NCBI RefSeq assembly: GCF_003634635.1
Contig: NZ_RBJB01000002.1
Coordinates: forward strand, 186,001-250,000
Length of the DNA: 64,000 nt
Direction of reading: 5' to 3'
Source: Marinobacter nauticus
GTDB lineage: Bacteria; Pseudomonadota; Gammaproteobacteria; Pseudomonadales; Oleiphilaceae
The translations under genes and the position numbers were made by a program. Below are positions 11,917-19,942 of this stretch, one piece after another; position 1 is the stretch's first letter, and each line of letters starts with the position of its first letter. The notes under the pieces are model-generated. The model searched no databases. It was not told the DNA's origin and worked only from the letters and a program-made list of their open reading frames with translations.

Positions 11917-12387
11917 TCAGGCGCTGGCCAGAATATTGGTGCTTGAGACGTTGGTCTGCTGGCCTTTGGCACCATAGAGCTTCTGCTGGGCGGAAGCACC
12001 TCGGAAGATGTCGGTAAGGCGTGACAGGCGCTTTTGCAGGTGGCCAAGAATTCGGCCGTTGTTCTGATTCACGGCCTGGCATTCGCGCAAACGGGTGTCG
12101 GCTTCTTTCCAGAGTTGGTGCAGCTCATCCATACCAGCGGAGCGAATGAAGCGTGATGGCTCTCCGGCATTGGGCTTGTAGCCCATATTCACCAGCAGGT
12201 GAATCTTTTTTTTGGCGCGTTCGCGTATGCCCTCAAGAATCTGGTTTTTCCGGCTGGTCATTTCCTGGAGGGGTTGGATATCCGCAGAGGAGAGCACGGA
12301 TTTTTCCTGGTGGAGTACTTCCGCCAGCAACTCAAGCTGGCGGATATCTTCCTGAAGAATCGCTTTCAACTGTTCATGTGCAGTCAT
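11917..12387 (-). CDS. flgN: Flagellar export chaperone FlgN
   Basis: 156 aa, all-helical. FlgN keeps the hook-filament junction proteins FlgK and FlgL unfolded and delivers them to the flagellar export gate. Features include an N-terminal heptad-rich helix (LKAILQEDIRQLELLAEVLH), an internal RKNQILEGIRERAKKK segment and the C-terminal helix NNGRILGHLQKRL followed by a polar tail, as in other FlgN proteins. It starts 7 nt after the flgM stop, so flgM-flgN form one transcript. Sequence identity within this family is low, so the call leans partly on context. Confidence 0.88.
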   Translation of the reverse strand: MTAHEQLKAILQEDIRQLELLAEVLHQEKSVLSSADIQPLQEMTSRKNQILEGIRERAKKKIHLLVNMGYKPNAGEPSRFIRSAGMDELHQLWKEADTRLRECQAVNQNNGRILGHLQKRLSRLTDIFRGASAQQKLYGAKGQQTNVSSTNILASA

Positions 12388-12394
12388 GCTTTAC

Positions 12395-12721
12395 TCACCC
12401 GAAAATGCTTTTATCCATCTCAAGCATTTTCTGGGCCAGTTTCTGGGCATCTACCTTGTAGGTGCCGTTCTCAAGAGCAGAACGAATCTGTTCGATGCGA
12501 TCATCGTCCATTTCGGGGTAGTCCCCCAGCTTCTGCTCAAGTTGCTTCAGGTTTTTCGCCTGATTGCTCAGGTTCACGTTTTCGCCACGGGCAGCGGGGC
12601 TCTGGGCCTTGGCTTGCTCGCCTGTGGGCGCCTGTGACGTTTGATTGCCTGAGGCTTTGTCGGCCGTCGTGCGCGTGGTGTTGACCTGGCCGGGGCCAAT
12701 TCCATTTAAGTCAACTGACAT
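12395..12721 (-). CDS. flgM: Anti-sigma-28 factor FlgM
   Basis: 108 aa. FlgM binds and inhibits FliA (sigma-28) until it is exported through the finished hook-basal body. The N-terminus is polar and predicted disordered (MSVDLNGIGPGQVNTTRTTA). The conserved FliA-binding C-terminal helices carry the hallmark DDRIEQIRSALENGTYKVDA and AQKLAQKMLEMDKSI. A FliA-type promoter lies 58 nt upstream (12779-12805), giving the expected feedback loop. It is co-transcribed with flgN. Confidence 0.93.
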   Translation of the reverse strand: MSVDLNGIGPGQVNTTRTTADKASGNQTSQAPTGEQAKAQSPAARGENVNLSNQAKNLKQLEQKLGDYPEMDDDRIEQIRSALENGTYKVDAQKLAQKMLEMDKSIFG

Positions 12722-12778
12722 ATCAATACCTGCTTGCCTGGGGCCACAAGAAAGTGGCGTATTCGGGTTTATATCTGC

Positions 12779-12805
12779 TTAACGGCAAATCCGCGCCATA
12801 CTTTA
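12779..12805 (-). promoter_or_regulatory. FliA (sigma-28) promoter for flgM-flgN
   Basis: On the minus strand the sequence reads TAAA, exactly 15 nt, then GCCGTTAA. The enterobacterial FliA consensus is TAAA-N15-GCCGATAA, so only one position differs. Transcription would start near 12772, about 50 nt before the flgM ATG. Confidence 0.7.
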
Positions 12806-12848
12806 GTTACAAAACGGAAAACATTTGCCGCTCTTGCTGTTTGCCGCC

Positions 12849-13556
12849 TTACATCGGAATTTCGACCCGCCCTGGGCCAACGGCACGAGCTTTGACTGTC
12901 CGGGACGAGCGGAGATTTTCCACCAGTACCTGTTCTCCAACGCCCGCGCTCGCCAGTGCCTTACCGCGAGATGATACCGAAAATGAGCCTGAGCGAGCGG
13001 TGATAATAACATGGTCACCCCGCTCAATCGCGTTGGGAGCTTCAAGGAGATCCGGGGTCATTACCGTGCCGGCGTTCACCGGGCGGCGCATCATCATGCC
13101 TGAAACGGACTCTTTGCGGGTGAGTACGCCGCGACGACTGACATTGATCTGCACCGAATTTAGGGTGACCAGGTCCGGCGTCAGGCGTTCGCCACGCGCC
13201 AGAGGACGGGCTGCTATCAGGGCAGGGCCGTGAACCTCGACGCTGGTGGTAACGTACATTCTCCAGGGGCGCTCACCACTGCAGGAAACCAGGACCGACG
13301 GGCTGGTGGTCTGTAGCGGATCGCCCGCAAACTCGGCGTTCAGCCCCTGGTTGCAGGCAGCAAGGGCGATGCGGCTGTCGATAGCGCCAACTTCGTAGCG
13401 GCTCGTGTAGCCCTCGGCAGCAAGGGTTCTGGACCACTCTGCCAGGAACGTCTGGGCAGCGTCACGGATGGCTTCAGCACTGGTTCTCTCTGAAGACAGA
13501 GTGATTGGGCTCAGTGATAGACACAATGCAGCCAAAAAGATGATTCGCATACGCAC
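12849..13556 (-). CDS. flgA: Flagellar basal body P-ring formation protein FlgA
   Basis: 235 aa. A periplasmic chaperone for assembly of the FlgI P-ring. A signal peptide is visible (RIIFLAALCLSLSPITLSS), followed by the SAF/ChapFlgA domain pair. The conserved ALAACNQ and VTTSVEVHGPALIAARPLARGERLT segments and the C-terminal VEIPM end are typical. GTG at 13556 has AGGA about 7 nt upstream; ATG at 13550 is an alternative. It precedes flgM-flgN by 127 nt and is divergent from cheV, the arrangement seen in many polar-flagellated gammaproteobacteria. Confidence 0.93.
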   Translation of the reverse strand: MRMRIIFLAALCLSLSPITLSSERTSAEAIRDAAQTFLAEWSRTLAAEGYTSRYEVGAIDSRIALAACNQGLNAEFAGDPLQTTSPSVLVSCSGERPWRMYVTTSVEVHGPALIAARPLARGERLTPDLVTLNSVQINVSRRGVLTRKESVSGMMMRRPVNAGTVMTPDLLEAPNAIERGDHVIITARSGSFSVSSRGKALASAGVGEQVLVENLRSSRTVKARAVGPGRVEIPM

Positions 13557-13603
13557 CGGTTTGTCCTATGCTGTGTTTATCTGTGTGTATTGTCGAAATC
13601 CGC

Positions 13604-13630
13604 TAAGGATTCGGGTTTTCGGGCCGTTAA
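13604..13630 (+). promoter_or_regulatory. FliA (sigma-28)-like promoter upstream of cheV
   Basis: TAAG, exactly 15 nt, then GCCGTTAA: two differences from TAAA-N15-GCCGATAA, with the same -10 octamer as the flgM promoter on the other strand. Transcription would start about 100 nt before the cheV ATG at 13741. GTTAAC is repeated directly after the -10. Confidence 0.55.
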
Positions 13631-13740
13631 CCGTTAACAGGTTGCAGGCGTCAAAGATTTGTCTTGGACAGGCCTGAAAACACCTTACAAAGGTCAAAGC
13701 AATATTGATGCCGGTAAAGGCGCGCCAGGAGTAAAGCATC

Positions 13741-14670
13741 ATGACAGGGGTACTCGACAGCGTTAATCAGCGAACGCAACTGGTCGGTAAGAACAGGCTG
13801 GAATTATTACTTTTTCGGCTCCGGGGGCAGCAGCTATACGGTATCAACGTCTTCAAGATTAAAGAGGTGCTGCAATGTCCCAAGTTATCCTCGATTCCCA
13901 ACAGTAAAACGGTGGTGAGAGGCGTTTCTCATGTTCGGGGGGAGACCATTCCCATTATTGATCTGAGCATGGCGATAGGGCTCGCGGGCATACCGCAGGA
14001 GCAGTTAGCTACAAGCTTTGTGATCATTACGGAATACAATCGTAAAACGCAGGGTTTTCTCGTGGCTGGTGTCGAGAGAATCATGAATATGAATTGGGAG
14101 GATATTCTTCCGCCACCCAAGGGTGCGGGAAAGGATGTTTACCTGACTGCGGTGACGAAGATTGATGATAAGCTGGTAGAAATCATAGATGTAGAAAAGA
14201 TTCTTGCAGAAGTTTCTCCGCTCAGGGAAGATGTTACGGAGGAGTTGGTTGCCAGGAGTGCCGAACGTGTGCCGGGCCACCTGCCTGTGCTGGTGGTGGA
14301 TGACTCTTCGGTGGCTCGTCGGCAGATCGAGCGTTGCCTGACCGCTATAGGAATGGAAGTGGTTACCAAAAACGATGGCAAGCAAGCACTGCAGTATCTC
14401 AAAGAGATAACTCAGGATGGATCGCGCGCAAATGATCACCTGTCTCTGATTATCTCTGACGTTGAGATGCCGGAAATGGACGGCTACACCCTGGTTACCA
14501 GAATCAAAGAAGATCCGGCTCTGAAAGATATGTATGTAATGCTGCACACCTCGCTGAGCGGTGTCTTCAACCGGGCGATGGTGCAGAAGGTGGGCGCAGA
14601 CGATTTCATGGCGAAATTCAGCCCGGATGAGCTGGCCGAGCGAGTAATGGAAATTATTGATCAGCACTGA
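13741..14670 (+). CDS. cheV: Chemotaxis protein CheV (CheW-receiver fusion)
   Basis: 309 aa. A coupling protein that links chemoreceptors to CheA and can be phosphorylated for adaptation. The CheW-like domain spans about 15-165 (LELLLFRLRGQQLYGINVFK, VRGETIPIIDLSMAIG). A receiver domain spans about 182-308, with the acidic pair VVDDSS, the phosphoacceptor Asp240 in LIISDVEMPEMDG, and conserved Thr and Lys in the HTSLSG and MAKFSP segments. A FliA-like promoter lies upstream, and cheR follows after 35 nt. Confidence 0.95.
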   Translation: MTGVLDSVNQRTQLVGKNRLELLLFRLRGQQLYGINVFKIKEVLQCPKLSSIPNSKTVVRGVSHVRGETIPIIDLSMAIGLAGIPQEQLATSFVIITEYNRKTQGFLVAGVERIMNMNWEDILPPPKGAGKDVYLTAVTKIDDKLVEIIDVEKILAEVSPLREDVTEELVARSAERVPGHLPVLVVDDSSVARRQIERCLTAIGMEVVTKNDGKQALQYLKEITQDGSRANDHLSLIISDVEMPEMDGYTLVTRIKEDPALKDMYVMLHTSLSGVFNRAMVQKVGADDFMAKFSPDELAERVMEIIDQH

Positions 14671-14705
14671 TGCTCGGCTGATGGTTTCACCCACGAAGAG
14701 ATCCA

Positions 14706-15533
14706 ATGAAAGCGGACATAACGCCCCAGGAATACGAAGCCTTTAAAAAGTTCCTGCAGGATGCGTGCGGCATCCTGCTGGGTGATAACAAACAGTATCT
14801 TGTAAAGAGCAGGCTTCGGCGCATTCTCGAAGAAAACAGCCTGAATTCCCTTGGAGAGCTTCTAGAACGATTAAAGAGGCCTGGAAGGGCAGGCTTGCGC
14901 GAGGTGGTCATCGACGCGATGACGACCAACGAGACGCTTTGGTTCAGGGACAACCATCCGTTCCGGATTCTGCAGGAAAAGCTCTTGCCAGAGTTTGCCG
15001 AGCGCAGTTCACTCCAGCCGTTAAGAATCTGGTCTTCCGCCTGTTCTACTGGCCAGGAGCCATACTCCGTAGCCATGGTAATTGACGAATTCCGTCGCAC
15101 CCGCCCGGGTAAGCTGCGGGATGTGAAAATCACCGCAACGGACATCTCCAAAAGCGTGCTGGAGGTTGCCCGCCGCGGCGAATACGAAATGATCGCCATC
15201 GGCCGGGGGCTGTCCCCGGAGCGCCAGAAGCACTTTTTTACCCCCTCGGCCAACGGTGGTTGGCAGATTCGACCGCAAATCAAGTCCATGGTGGAATTCA
15301 AGGAATTGAACCTGCTGGATCGATACATGCTTGGCAAGTTCGACATCATCATGTGCCGGAATGTGCTGATCTATTTCTCAGCGGAGCTGAAAAAGGACAT
15401 TCTTACCCGGCTGCATGGTGCTCTGAACCCCGGAGGCTATCTGATTCTTGGTGCTTCTGAGTCTTTGAACGGGCTTCCCAATCTCTACGAAATGGTCCAG
15501 TGTCACCCTGGCATCATCTATCGCAAAAAATAG
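14706..15533 (+). CDS. cheR: Chemotaxis protein methyltransferase CheR
   Basis: 275 aa. It methylates glutamates on chemoreceptors with S-adenosylmethionine. An N-terminal helical domain (about 1-85, LLGDNKQYLVKSRL) is followed by the Rossmann methyltransferase domain with RIWSSACSTGQEPYSVAM (SAM site), VKITATDISKSVLE and FDIIMCRNVLIYFS. It ends in the usual GASESL...YRKK. It is directly downstream of cheV. In pseudomonads flgB normally follows cheR; here an unrelated LysR gene does. Confidence 0.96.
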   Translation: MKADITPQEYEAFKKFLQDACGILLGDNKQYLVKSRLRRILEENSLNSLGELLERLKRPGRAGLREVVIDAMTTNETLWFRDNHPFRILQEKLLPEFAERSSLQPLRIWSSACSTGQEPYSVAMVIDEFRRTRPGKLRDVKITATDISKSVLEVARRGEYEMIAIGRGLSPERQKHFFTPSANGGWQIRPQIKSMVEFKELNLLDRYMLGKFDIIMCRNVLIYFSAELKKDILTRLHGALNPGGYLILGASESLNGLPNLYEMVQCHPGIIYRKK

Positions 15534-15567
15534 CCGGGAACTGTTCAATGCGGAGTAGGGGACCGAT

Positions 15568-16467
15568 GTGGAGAATCTGAACCTCCGACATCTCTATTAT
15601 TTCTGGGTTATTAGCCGCGAAGGCTCTATTGCCCGAGCCAGCGAGGTGCTCGACCTGGCACCCCAGACCCTCAGTGGCCAGCTTGCGACCTTTGAAGGCG
15701 CGGTGGGTGGCCGGTTATTCAGCCGCGAGCGCCGGCAACTGGTGCTCACAGAACTCGGCCATATGGTTCGCAGTTATGCCGATGAGATCTTCGAGCTGAC
15801 CGGTCAGTTGTCTGAAACCCTGAGGGCGGGGCCTGAACACAGGCCGCTTTCCTTGTCTGCGGGCATATCGGCGTCTATCCACAAACTGATCGCCTATTAC
15901 CTCCTTCACCCGGCGATGAAGCTGAACCGGCCCGTGCAACTGGAATGCCGGACCGGCCGGACGGAAGATCTTCTTCTCAGCCTCAAGCGGAAGGAGCTCG
16001 ACGTTGTACTGACCGATAGAATGCCCCAGGCAGAATCTCCTGAACGTTTCGCGGTTCATCCGCTATCCCGGTCTACCATCAGTCTGTTTGCTGCACCCGA
16101 ACTGGCGGAGCAGCTCAAAACCGGCTTTCCTCACTCGCTCAATCACCAGCCGTTACTGGCGAACGCTACCGATGCGCCGTATTTCGAGAAACTGATGCAC
16201 TGGTTCAATCTCAATAATGTCCGAATGAACCTGGTTGCCCGAGTCGATGACAGCGCCCTTATCAAGGTGTTTGGTCGGGAGGGACTTGGTGTGTTCGCGG
16301 CGCCTACGATGATTCAGGATGAAGTGTGCCGTCAGTATCAGGTGGCTCTGATTGCTTCGCTCGATGAGGTGACGGATCAGCTGTTTGCGGTCTCCCGAAG
16401 CCGAAAGCTGGCCCATGAGGGGGTGAGGGCAATCTGCGAGGCTCGTCAGGGGATCTTTGAGCGCTAG
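15568..16467 (+). CDS. nhaR: LysR-family regulator of the NhaR type
   Basis: 299 aa; GTG start giving MENLNLRHLYYFWVISREGS. The N-terminal winged helix-turn-helix (ASEVLDLAPQTLSGQLATFE) and LYYFW motif are characteristic of NhaR, which in E. coli activates the Na+/H+ antiporter gene nhaA. The effector domain runs from about residue 95. No antiporter gene lies in this window, so the target is unknown and the gene name is given by similarity of type only. It is 34 nt after cheR but probably not functionally linked to it. A hairpin terminator follows. Confidence 0.78.
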   Translation: MENLNLRHLYYFWVISREGSIARASEVLDLAPQTLSGQLATFEGAVGGRLFSRERRQLVLTELGHMVRSYADEIFELTGQLSETLRAGPEHRPLSLSAGISASIHKLIAYYLLHPAMKLNRPVQLECRTGRTEDLLLSLKRKELDVVLTDRMPQAESPERFAVHPLSRSTISLFAAPELAEQLKTGFPHSLNHQPLLANATDAPYFEKLMHWFNLNNVRMNLVARVDDSALIKVFGREGLGVFAAPTMIQDEVCRQYQVALIASLDEVTDQLFAVSRSRKLAHEGVRAICEARQGIFER

Positions 16468-16484
16468 ACTTCACTCTGTTAAAG

Positions 16485-16507
16485 CATCGAAAAATACGAT
16501 GTTTTTT
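16485..16507 (+). terminator. Rho-independent terminator of the nhaR-like gene
   Basis: CATCG, loop AAAAATA, CGATG, then TTTTTT. The 5-bp stem is short, but the U-tract is perfect and the site is 18 nt after the stop. Confidence 0.7.
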
Positions 16508-16551
16508 GCTTAATAAAACTTATTTTATCGAAGCCTGCACTGCTCCATTAT

Positions 16552-16564
16552 GGAATCGTATTCC
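16552..16564. promoter_or_regulatory. Palindrome GGAATCGTATTCC upstream of the orphan gene
   Basis: 5-bp inverted arms GGAAT/ATTCC with a CGT spacer, 23 nt before the ATG at 16588. The position suits a repressor operator. The binding protein is unknown. Confidence 0.35.
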
Positions 16565-16587
16565 GCAGTATCCAGAGGAGCGCAGCT

Positions 16588-16953
16588 ATGAAAACGATTC
16601 ACAAGTTCAGACTTGAGCCTGGTAAAGAGCCTACCACCCTGACCTTGAGAGAGGGTTATGAAGTGGTGCGCTGCGAGTATCTGGTGCCGCACAAAGCGGT
16701 CTTCCTTTGGGTACAGCAGCCTTTGAATGTAACCACGCCTACTGTGGAACGGCAGTTCCGGGTGGCAATGTCGGGTGAGCCGGTTCCCGATCGGTTCCAG
16801 TACATTGATACCGCGCTTGACCCGTTCGGCCCTGAGGCCTATCACGTCTTCGCGGTGCCGGCAGGTGAATTACACCTCACTGGTAATGGCCACGAGCGGG
16901 CCAGCGATGAAATGCTGGGTGGCGCTGGGTGGCAAGGGCGTTACGCGTCCTGA
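16588..16953 (+). CDS. Uncharacterised small protein, DUF7352-like
   Basis: 121 aa, function unknown. The start is supported by GAGGAG 8 nt upstream. The protein looks beta-rich and single-domain: TIHKFRLEPGKEPTTLTLRE, then VRCEYLVPHKAVFLWVQQ, ERQFRVAMSGEP and YHVFAVPAG. This order of strands resembles small proteins of the DUF7352 type that occur singly in bacteria and phages. No signal peptide or catalytic motif was seen. It is a monocistronic gene between its own upstream palindrome and a strong terminator at 16990. Confidence 0.6.
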   Translation: MKTIHKFRLEPGKEPTTLTLREGYEVVRCEYLVPHKAVFLWVQQPLNVTTPTVERQFRVAMSGEPVPDRFQYIDTALDPFGPEAYHVFAVPAGELHLTGNGHERASDEMLGGAGWQGRYAS

Positions 16954-16989
16954 ATATGATCGCTAGCAAGCAGCGTTGCACGCGCTCTT

Positions 16990-17012
16990 GGGCCCCATCT
17001 GGGGCCCTTTTT
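16990..17012 (+). terminator. Rho-independent terminator
   Basis: GGGCCCC, loop ATCT, GGGGCCC, then TTTTT: a 7-bp all-GC stem with a tetraloop and U-tract, 36 nt after the stop of the small gene. Confidence 0.88.
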
Positions 17013-17679
17013 ACGTTTCAGGGGAGTGGTTTACCGGTAAGTGGCCGGTTTTTACCCAGATGACCGTCTCGTGTTCAACAAACGGATGATGTTCGCTCAT
17101 ATGCGGGCTGCGAATCCAGCTTCCTGCGGGATACCGGCCGTGCTCATCACAGAATTCGCCCGACAGCACAAAGATCTCTTCTCCACCAAAGTGACGATGC
17201 GGCTGAAAGGTTTCGTTTGGCGGCCACTTCACCAGGGCAACGTGTTCATGCTCGAATTCGTGCAAAGGCATAACCTGTAAGCCGCCAATGCCGGGTAGCC
17301 AGTGGCCGGCATTGGTATCGATTCTGACCGTCGCGGTATCTCTCGGGTCGAACTGATGGAGTTTGACCAGCAGGGTGCAGCCCGCTTCACTGAACGGTGC
17401 GTGACTGCTGCCCGGAGGGTTCCGGATGTAGGTGCCGGCCGGATAGTGGCCGGTCTCGTCGGAAAAAACGCCTTCAAGCACCAGAATCTCTTCGCCCAGA
17501 AGGTGTTCGTGGGTAGAGAAGGAGGAACCGGGCTTATAGCGCACAACGCTGGTGGCGTGGCCCCGCTCCGCTTCCTCTCGGGCCAGTGGTTTGCGCTCAA
17601 CGCCAGCGGCGGGGCTGGGCACCCAGTGCTGTTCGTGGGTGCGAATAACAACGCGCTGGGAAAAGTCCATGTTGAGCAT
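17011..17679 (-). CDS. Double-cupin protein (ChrR-like cupin family)
   Basis: 222 aa from the chosen start. Two similar cupin domains occur in tandem. The first has FSTHEHLLGEEILVLEGVFSDETGHYPAGTYIRNPPGSSH; the second has FQPHRHFGGEEIFVLSGEFCDEHGRYPAGSWIRSP. Both carry the HxH...E metal-ligand pattern of ChrR-type cupins, so two metal sites are likely. It lacks the N-terminal zinc anti-sigma domain of ChrR and no sigma factor gene is adjacent. An ATG at 17700 directly abuts the upstream stop; the ATG at 17679 is preferred because GAAGG lies about 10 nt before it. It follows the isochorismatase-like gene in one operon. Confidence 0.82.
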   Translation of the reverse strand: MLNMDFSQRVVIRTHEQHWVPSPAAGVERKPLAREEAERGHATSVVRYKPGSSFSTHEHLLGEEILVLEGVFSDETGHYPAGTYIRNPPGSSHAPFSEAGCTLLVKLHQFDPRDTATVRIDTNAGHWLPGIGGLQVMPLHEFEHEHVALVKWPPNETFQPHRHFGGEEIFVLSGEFCDEHGRYPAGSWIRSPHMSEHHPFVEHETVIWVKTGHLPVNHSPET

Positions 17680-17700
17680 AATGTATCTACCTTCTGTCAT

Positions 17701-18237
17701 TCACTTTATCAGGGCCTGAATGTCCCGGAAGTGTGGATGCTTGCAGTGAACCATCCACTCGAAGGCCACCATTTCCGTGGTAACAATGCGGGCGCCGCTC
17801 TGGTGCAGTCGATCCAGGGCAACGTCCCGGTCAAGTTCGCTACGGGACCCGGTGGCATCTGCCACCACCCACACCTTATAGCCTGCATCCAGAAGGCTCA
17901 GGGCGGTCTGCAGCATACATACGTGGGTTTCGCAGCCCCCGATGACAATGTGTTGCCGGCCTTCGGGCAATTCGTCGATGAGTCCTTCCGGGCAGGCGTC
18001 GAAATGGGTTTTCGCCAGGGTTTTGTTGCACAGCTCCTTAACGCCTTCCAGATTCGGCCCAAGTTTTTCAGGTATCTGCTCGGTTGCAATCGCGGGTACG
18101 CCAAGCAGTCCCGCAATGGTTGCGAGCGTAATGCAACGCTCAGCAACCGCATCGCCCTCGCTGATGGCGGGCATCAGCCGTTCCTGGACGTCAATGAGCA
18201 ACAGGGTGGATTGGTCGGCTTTCAACAGCATGGTCAT
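17701..18237 (-). CDS. Isochorismatase-family cysteine hydrolase
   Basis: 178 aa. The fold is shared by nicotinamidases, isochorismatases and YcaC-type hydrolases. The catalytic triad is visible: Asp16 (LLLIDVQ), Lys76 (LAKTHFDAC) and Cys107 (GGCETHVCMLQT). The cis-peptide segment before the Cys is present too. Length and sequence are closest in style to the YcaC-like subgroup with unknown substrate; the zinc-binding residues of nicotinamidases are not obvious. It is co-transcribed with the double-cupin gene 21 nt downstream. Confidence 0.85.
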   Translation of the reverse strand: MTMLLKADQSTLLLIDVQERLMPAISEGDAVAERCITLATIAGLLGVPAIATEQIPEKLGPNLEGVKELCNKTLAKTHFDACPEGLIDELPEGRQHIVIGGCETHVCMLQTALSLLDAGYKVWVVADATGSRSELDRDVALDRLHQSGARIVTTEMVAFEWMVHCKHPHFRDIQALIK

Positions 18238-18356
18238 TCTCCTGAACGTGTTGGGCGGGTTTCCTGAAAGGATACGCCATGGACCCGGGGTTTGTTATGC
18301 CCGAGGCCGTCGTAAGGTCCTTCTGAAAAAAATTTTGATGAATTCAAAACATGGAG

Positions 18357-18385
18357 TTGCCAAACGCCGTCAAAACCATTAAAGT
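18357..18385 (+). promoter_or_regulatory. Sigma-70 promoter of tRNA-Ser
   Basis: TTGCCA, 17-nt spacer, TAAAGT, followed by a GC-rich discriminator (TTGCGCCC) typical of stringently controlled stable-RNA promoters. Transcription would start near 18392, about 42 nt before the mature tRNA. Confidence 0.6.
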
Positions 18386-18433
18386 TTGCGCCCTCAAATG
18401 AGCGACGACATCGCTGATTTGAAACAGTTTATT

Positions 18434-18524
18434 GGAGAGGTGGCCGAGTGGCTGAAGGCGCACGCCTGGAAAGTGTGTATACGTTAATAGCGTATCGAGG
18501 GTTCGAATCCCTCCCTCTCCGCCA
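18434..18524 (+). tRNA. tRNA-Ser (anticodon GGA)
   Basis: 91 nt including an encoded CCA end. The acceptor stem GGAGAGG pairs with CCTCTCC, the anticodon loop is CTGGAAA (anticodon GGA), and the T loop is GTTCGAATC. The long variable arm (TGTATACGTTAATAGCGTATCGA) is diagnostic of a class II serine tRNA. Confidence 0.97.
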
Positions 18525-18532
18525 ATACAAAA

Positions 18533-18558
18533 CCCCAGCAGAAATGCTGGGGTTTTTT
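18533..18558 (+). terminator. Terminator after tRNA-Ser
   Basis: CCCCAGCA, loop GAAA, TGCTGGGG, then TTTTTT; the stem is preceded by an A-run. An 8-bp stem with a GNRA tetraloop, 8 nt after the tRNA. Confidence 0.93.
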
Positions 18559-18635
18559 GTTGCCTGAATGGCAAGACGATAGCCCTGGCGAGTCGGGGCT
18601 ATCGTGTCTTATCGGGTTGATTAAGTGACGGCTGC

Positions 18636-19775
18636 TCAGAAATTATACTGGGCCGCAAACATCAGACGATTGGCGTCACCTTCGTCGCCGTTTACCTTCT
18701 TGACTTCATAGCGTCCGTACTCCGCACCCAGTGTTACGCTTTTCAATGGACTCCACTTATAGGTGATGAAAGCGTTGGTGTTGCGCTCGTGCTTATCTGC
18801 CACATTCAGCCCGTCTTCCTTGGCGTCATCCCAATCCATTGACGTCAGGCCATAGACCACGCTTAGCGCCCCGGGTCCGACTTTGAACGTTGCGCCCAGG
18901 TTCGCCCCGTATCCTGCAATGGTCTCAACGGAGTCCCCGTTCAGGTAGGCATCCTCACCGTAGTAGTTGGTGCCAGAGCGCCACAGGTAGCCGTTGGCCC
19001 CGTCAGTGTAGTTAAGGTTGCCCTGAATACTCAGATCGTCGGTCAACTGATATCTGGCCGCACCGAAGACCGCGAAGCCGAGCGCCGAATCGTCTGTATC
19101 TCCATCATCATAGCCAACTTCCTGGATGAGGGCGGCAGTGGAATACTTCAGTGCTCCGGCACCGGATTCGTAACGCGCGGTCAGTGTTGGCAGGCCGTTT
19201 TTAGAGGCTTCGTCCAGAATTTTGGACTTCGGGTCTTCTAAAGCAACGGAAAAACCGCCGGTGGTATAGCGAACCTGTGCGGTCCGGTTATAGAGTCCGG
19301 CATTGCCTGCGACCCCGTCCATCTCCAGGACTGATGTGTTGCCCACAAAGCTGTTGTAGTTAGACCAGGTGCGCCCGAGAGTCCAGTTTTTGTACTTACC
19401 GTAGGCGTGACGCAGACGCAGCTGACCGCCGCTGGCGCCACCGCGGAAATCGCCTTCAAGGTTAATCTTCAGGCCACTGGAGAGCTTCGTGGTGATGCCC
19501 AGGCGGGACTGAACGGCGTCAGCGCCAAAATAGCCACTGGCTTCGCTATCTTCGGCAGCACCGGTGTTGACCTGGCTGAAGTCACCAGAACGGGTTCCGG
19601 TGTTTTTGCTGATGTCTTCATTAATGTCATACGACGCATTCAGGCGCGCATAACCGTAAATGTCGACTGTGGCGTCTTCAGTCTTGAATTCAATCGAAGA
19701 GGCGGGGTTGGCCATGCCCATCATGAGTGCCCCGGACAGTACTGTGATCGAGACGGAGAGCTTGTTCTTTGTCAT
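18636..19775 (-). CDS. Outer-membrane porin (trimeric porin type)
   Basis: 379 aa. A signal peptide (ITVLSGALMMGMANPASS) precedes a beta-rich mature protein. Alternating amphipathic strands and aromatic-Gly motifs (VDIYGYARLNASYDIN, GLKINLEGDFRGG, YKNWTLGRTWSNYNSFVG) fit a 16-strand porin barrel. It ends in the Phe-terminal strand (RLMFAAQYNF) required for outer-membrane assembly. The size and the DIYGYARL opening fit general or anion-selective porins; the substrate cannot be assigned. It is monocistronic. Confidence 0.9.
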   Translation of the reverse strand: MTKNKLSVSITVLSGALMMGMANPASSIEFKTEDATVDIYGYARLNASYDINEDISKNTGTRSGDFSQVNTGAAEDSEASGYFGADAVQSRLGITTKLSSGLKINLEGDFRGGASGGQLRLRHAYGKYKNWTLGRTWSNYNSFVGNTSVLEMDGVAGNAGLYNRTAQVRYTTGGFSVALEDPKSKILDEASKNGLPTLTARYESGAGALKYSTAALIQEVGYDDGDTDDSALGFAVFGAARYQLTDDLSIQGNLNYTDGANGYLWRSGTNYYGEDAYLNGDSVETIAGYGANLGATFKVGPGALSVVYGLTSMDWDDAKEDGLNVADKHERNTNAFITYKWSPLKSVTLGAEYGRYEVKKVNGDEGDANRLMFAAQYNF

Positions 19776-19942
19776 CGCTTATGCCTTTTCTGTGTTGTTT
19801 TTGCTGTTTTTCAGGGGGCTGGGTCAGGAAAGGGCATCCCGGTGGCCCAGTCTCACCTGGGCCGGCAAGCTATCAATGACAAACCGTTCGCACAATTATC
19901 TAATTTGAATAAATAATATATCCAGATTGTATGGCCTTGAGC

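Noticed and set aside
17302..18267. Plus-strand open frame opposite the cupin and isochorismatase-like genes
   Set aside because: Both minus-strand genes have clear catalytic motifs; the antisense translation shows none.
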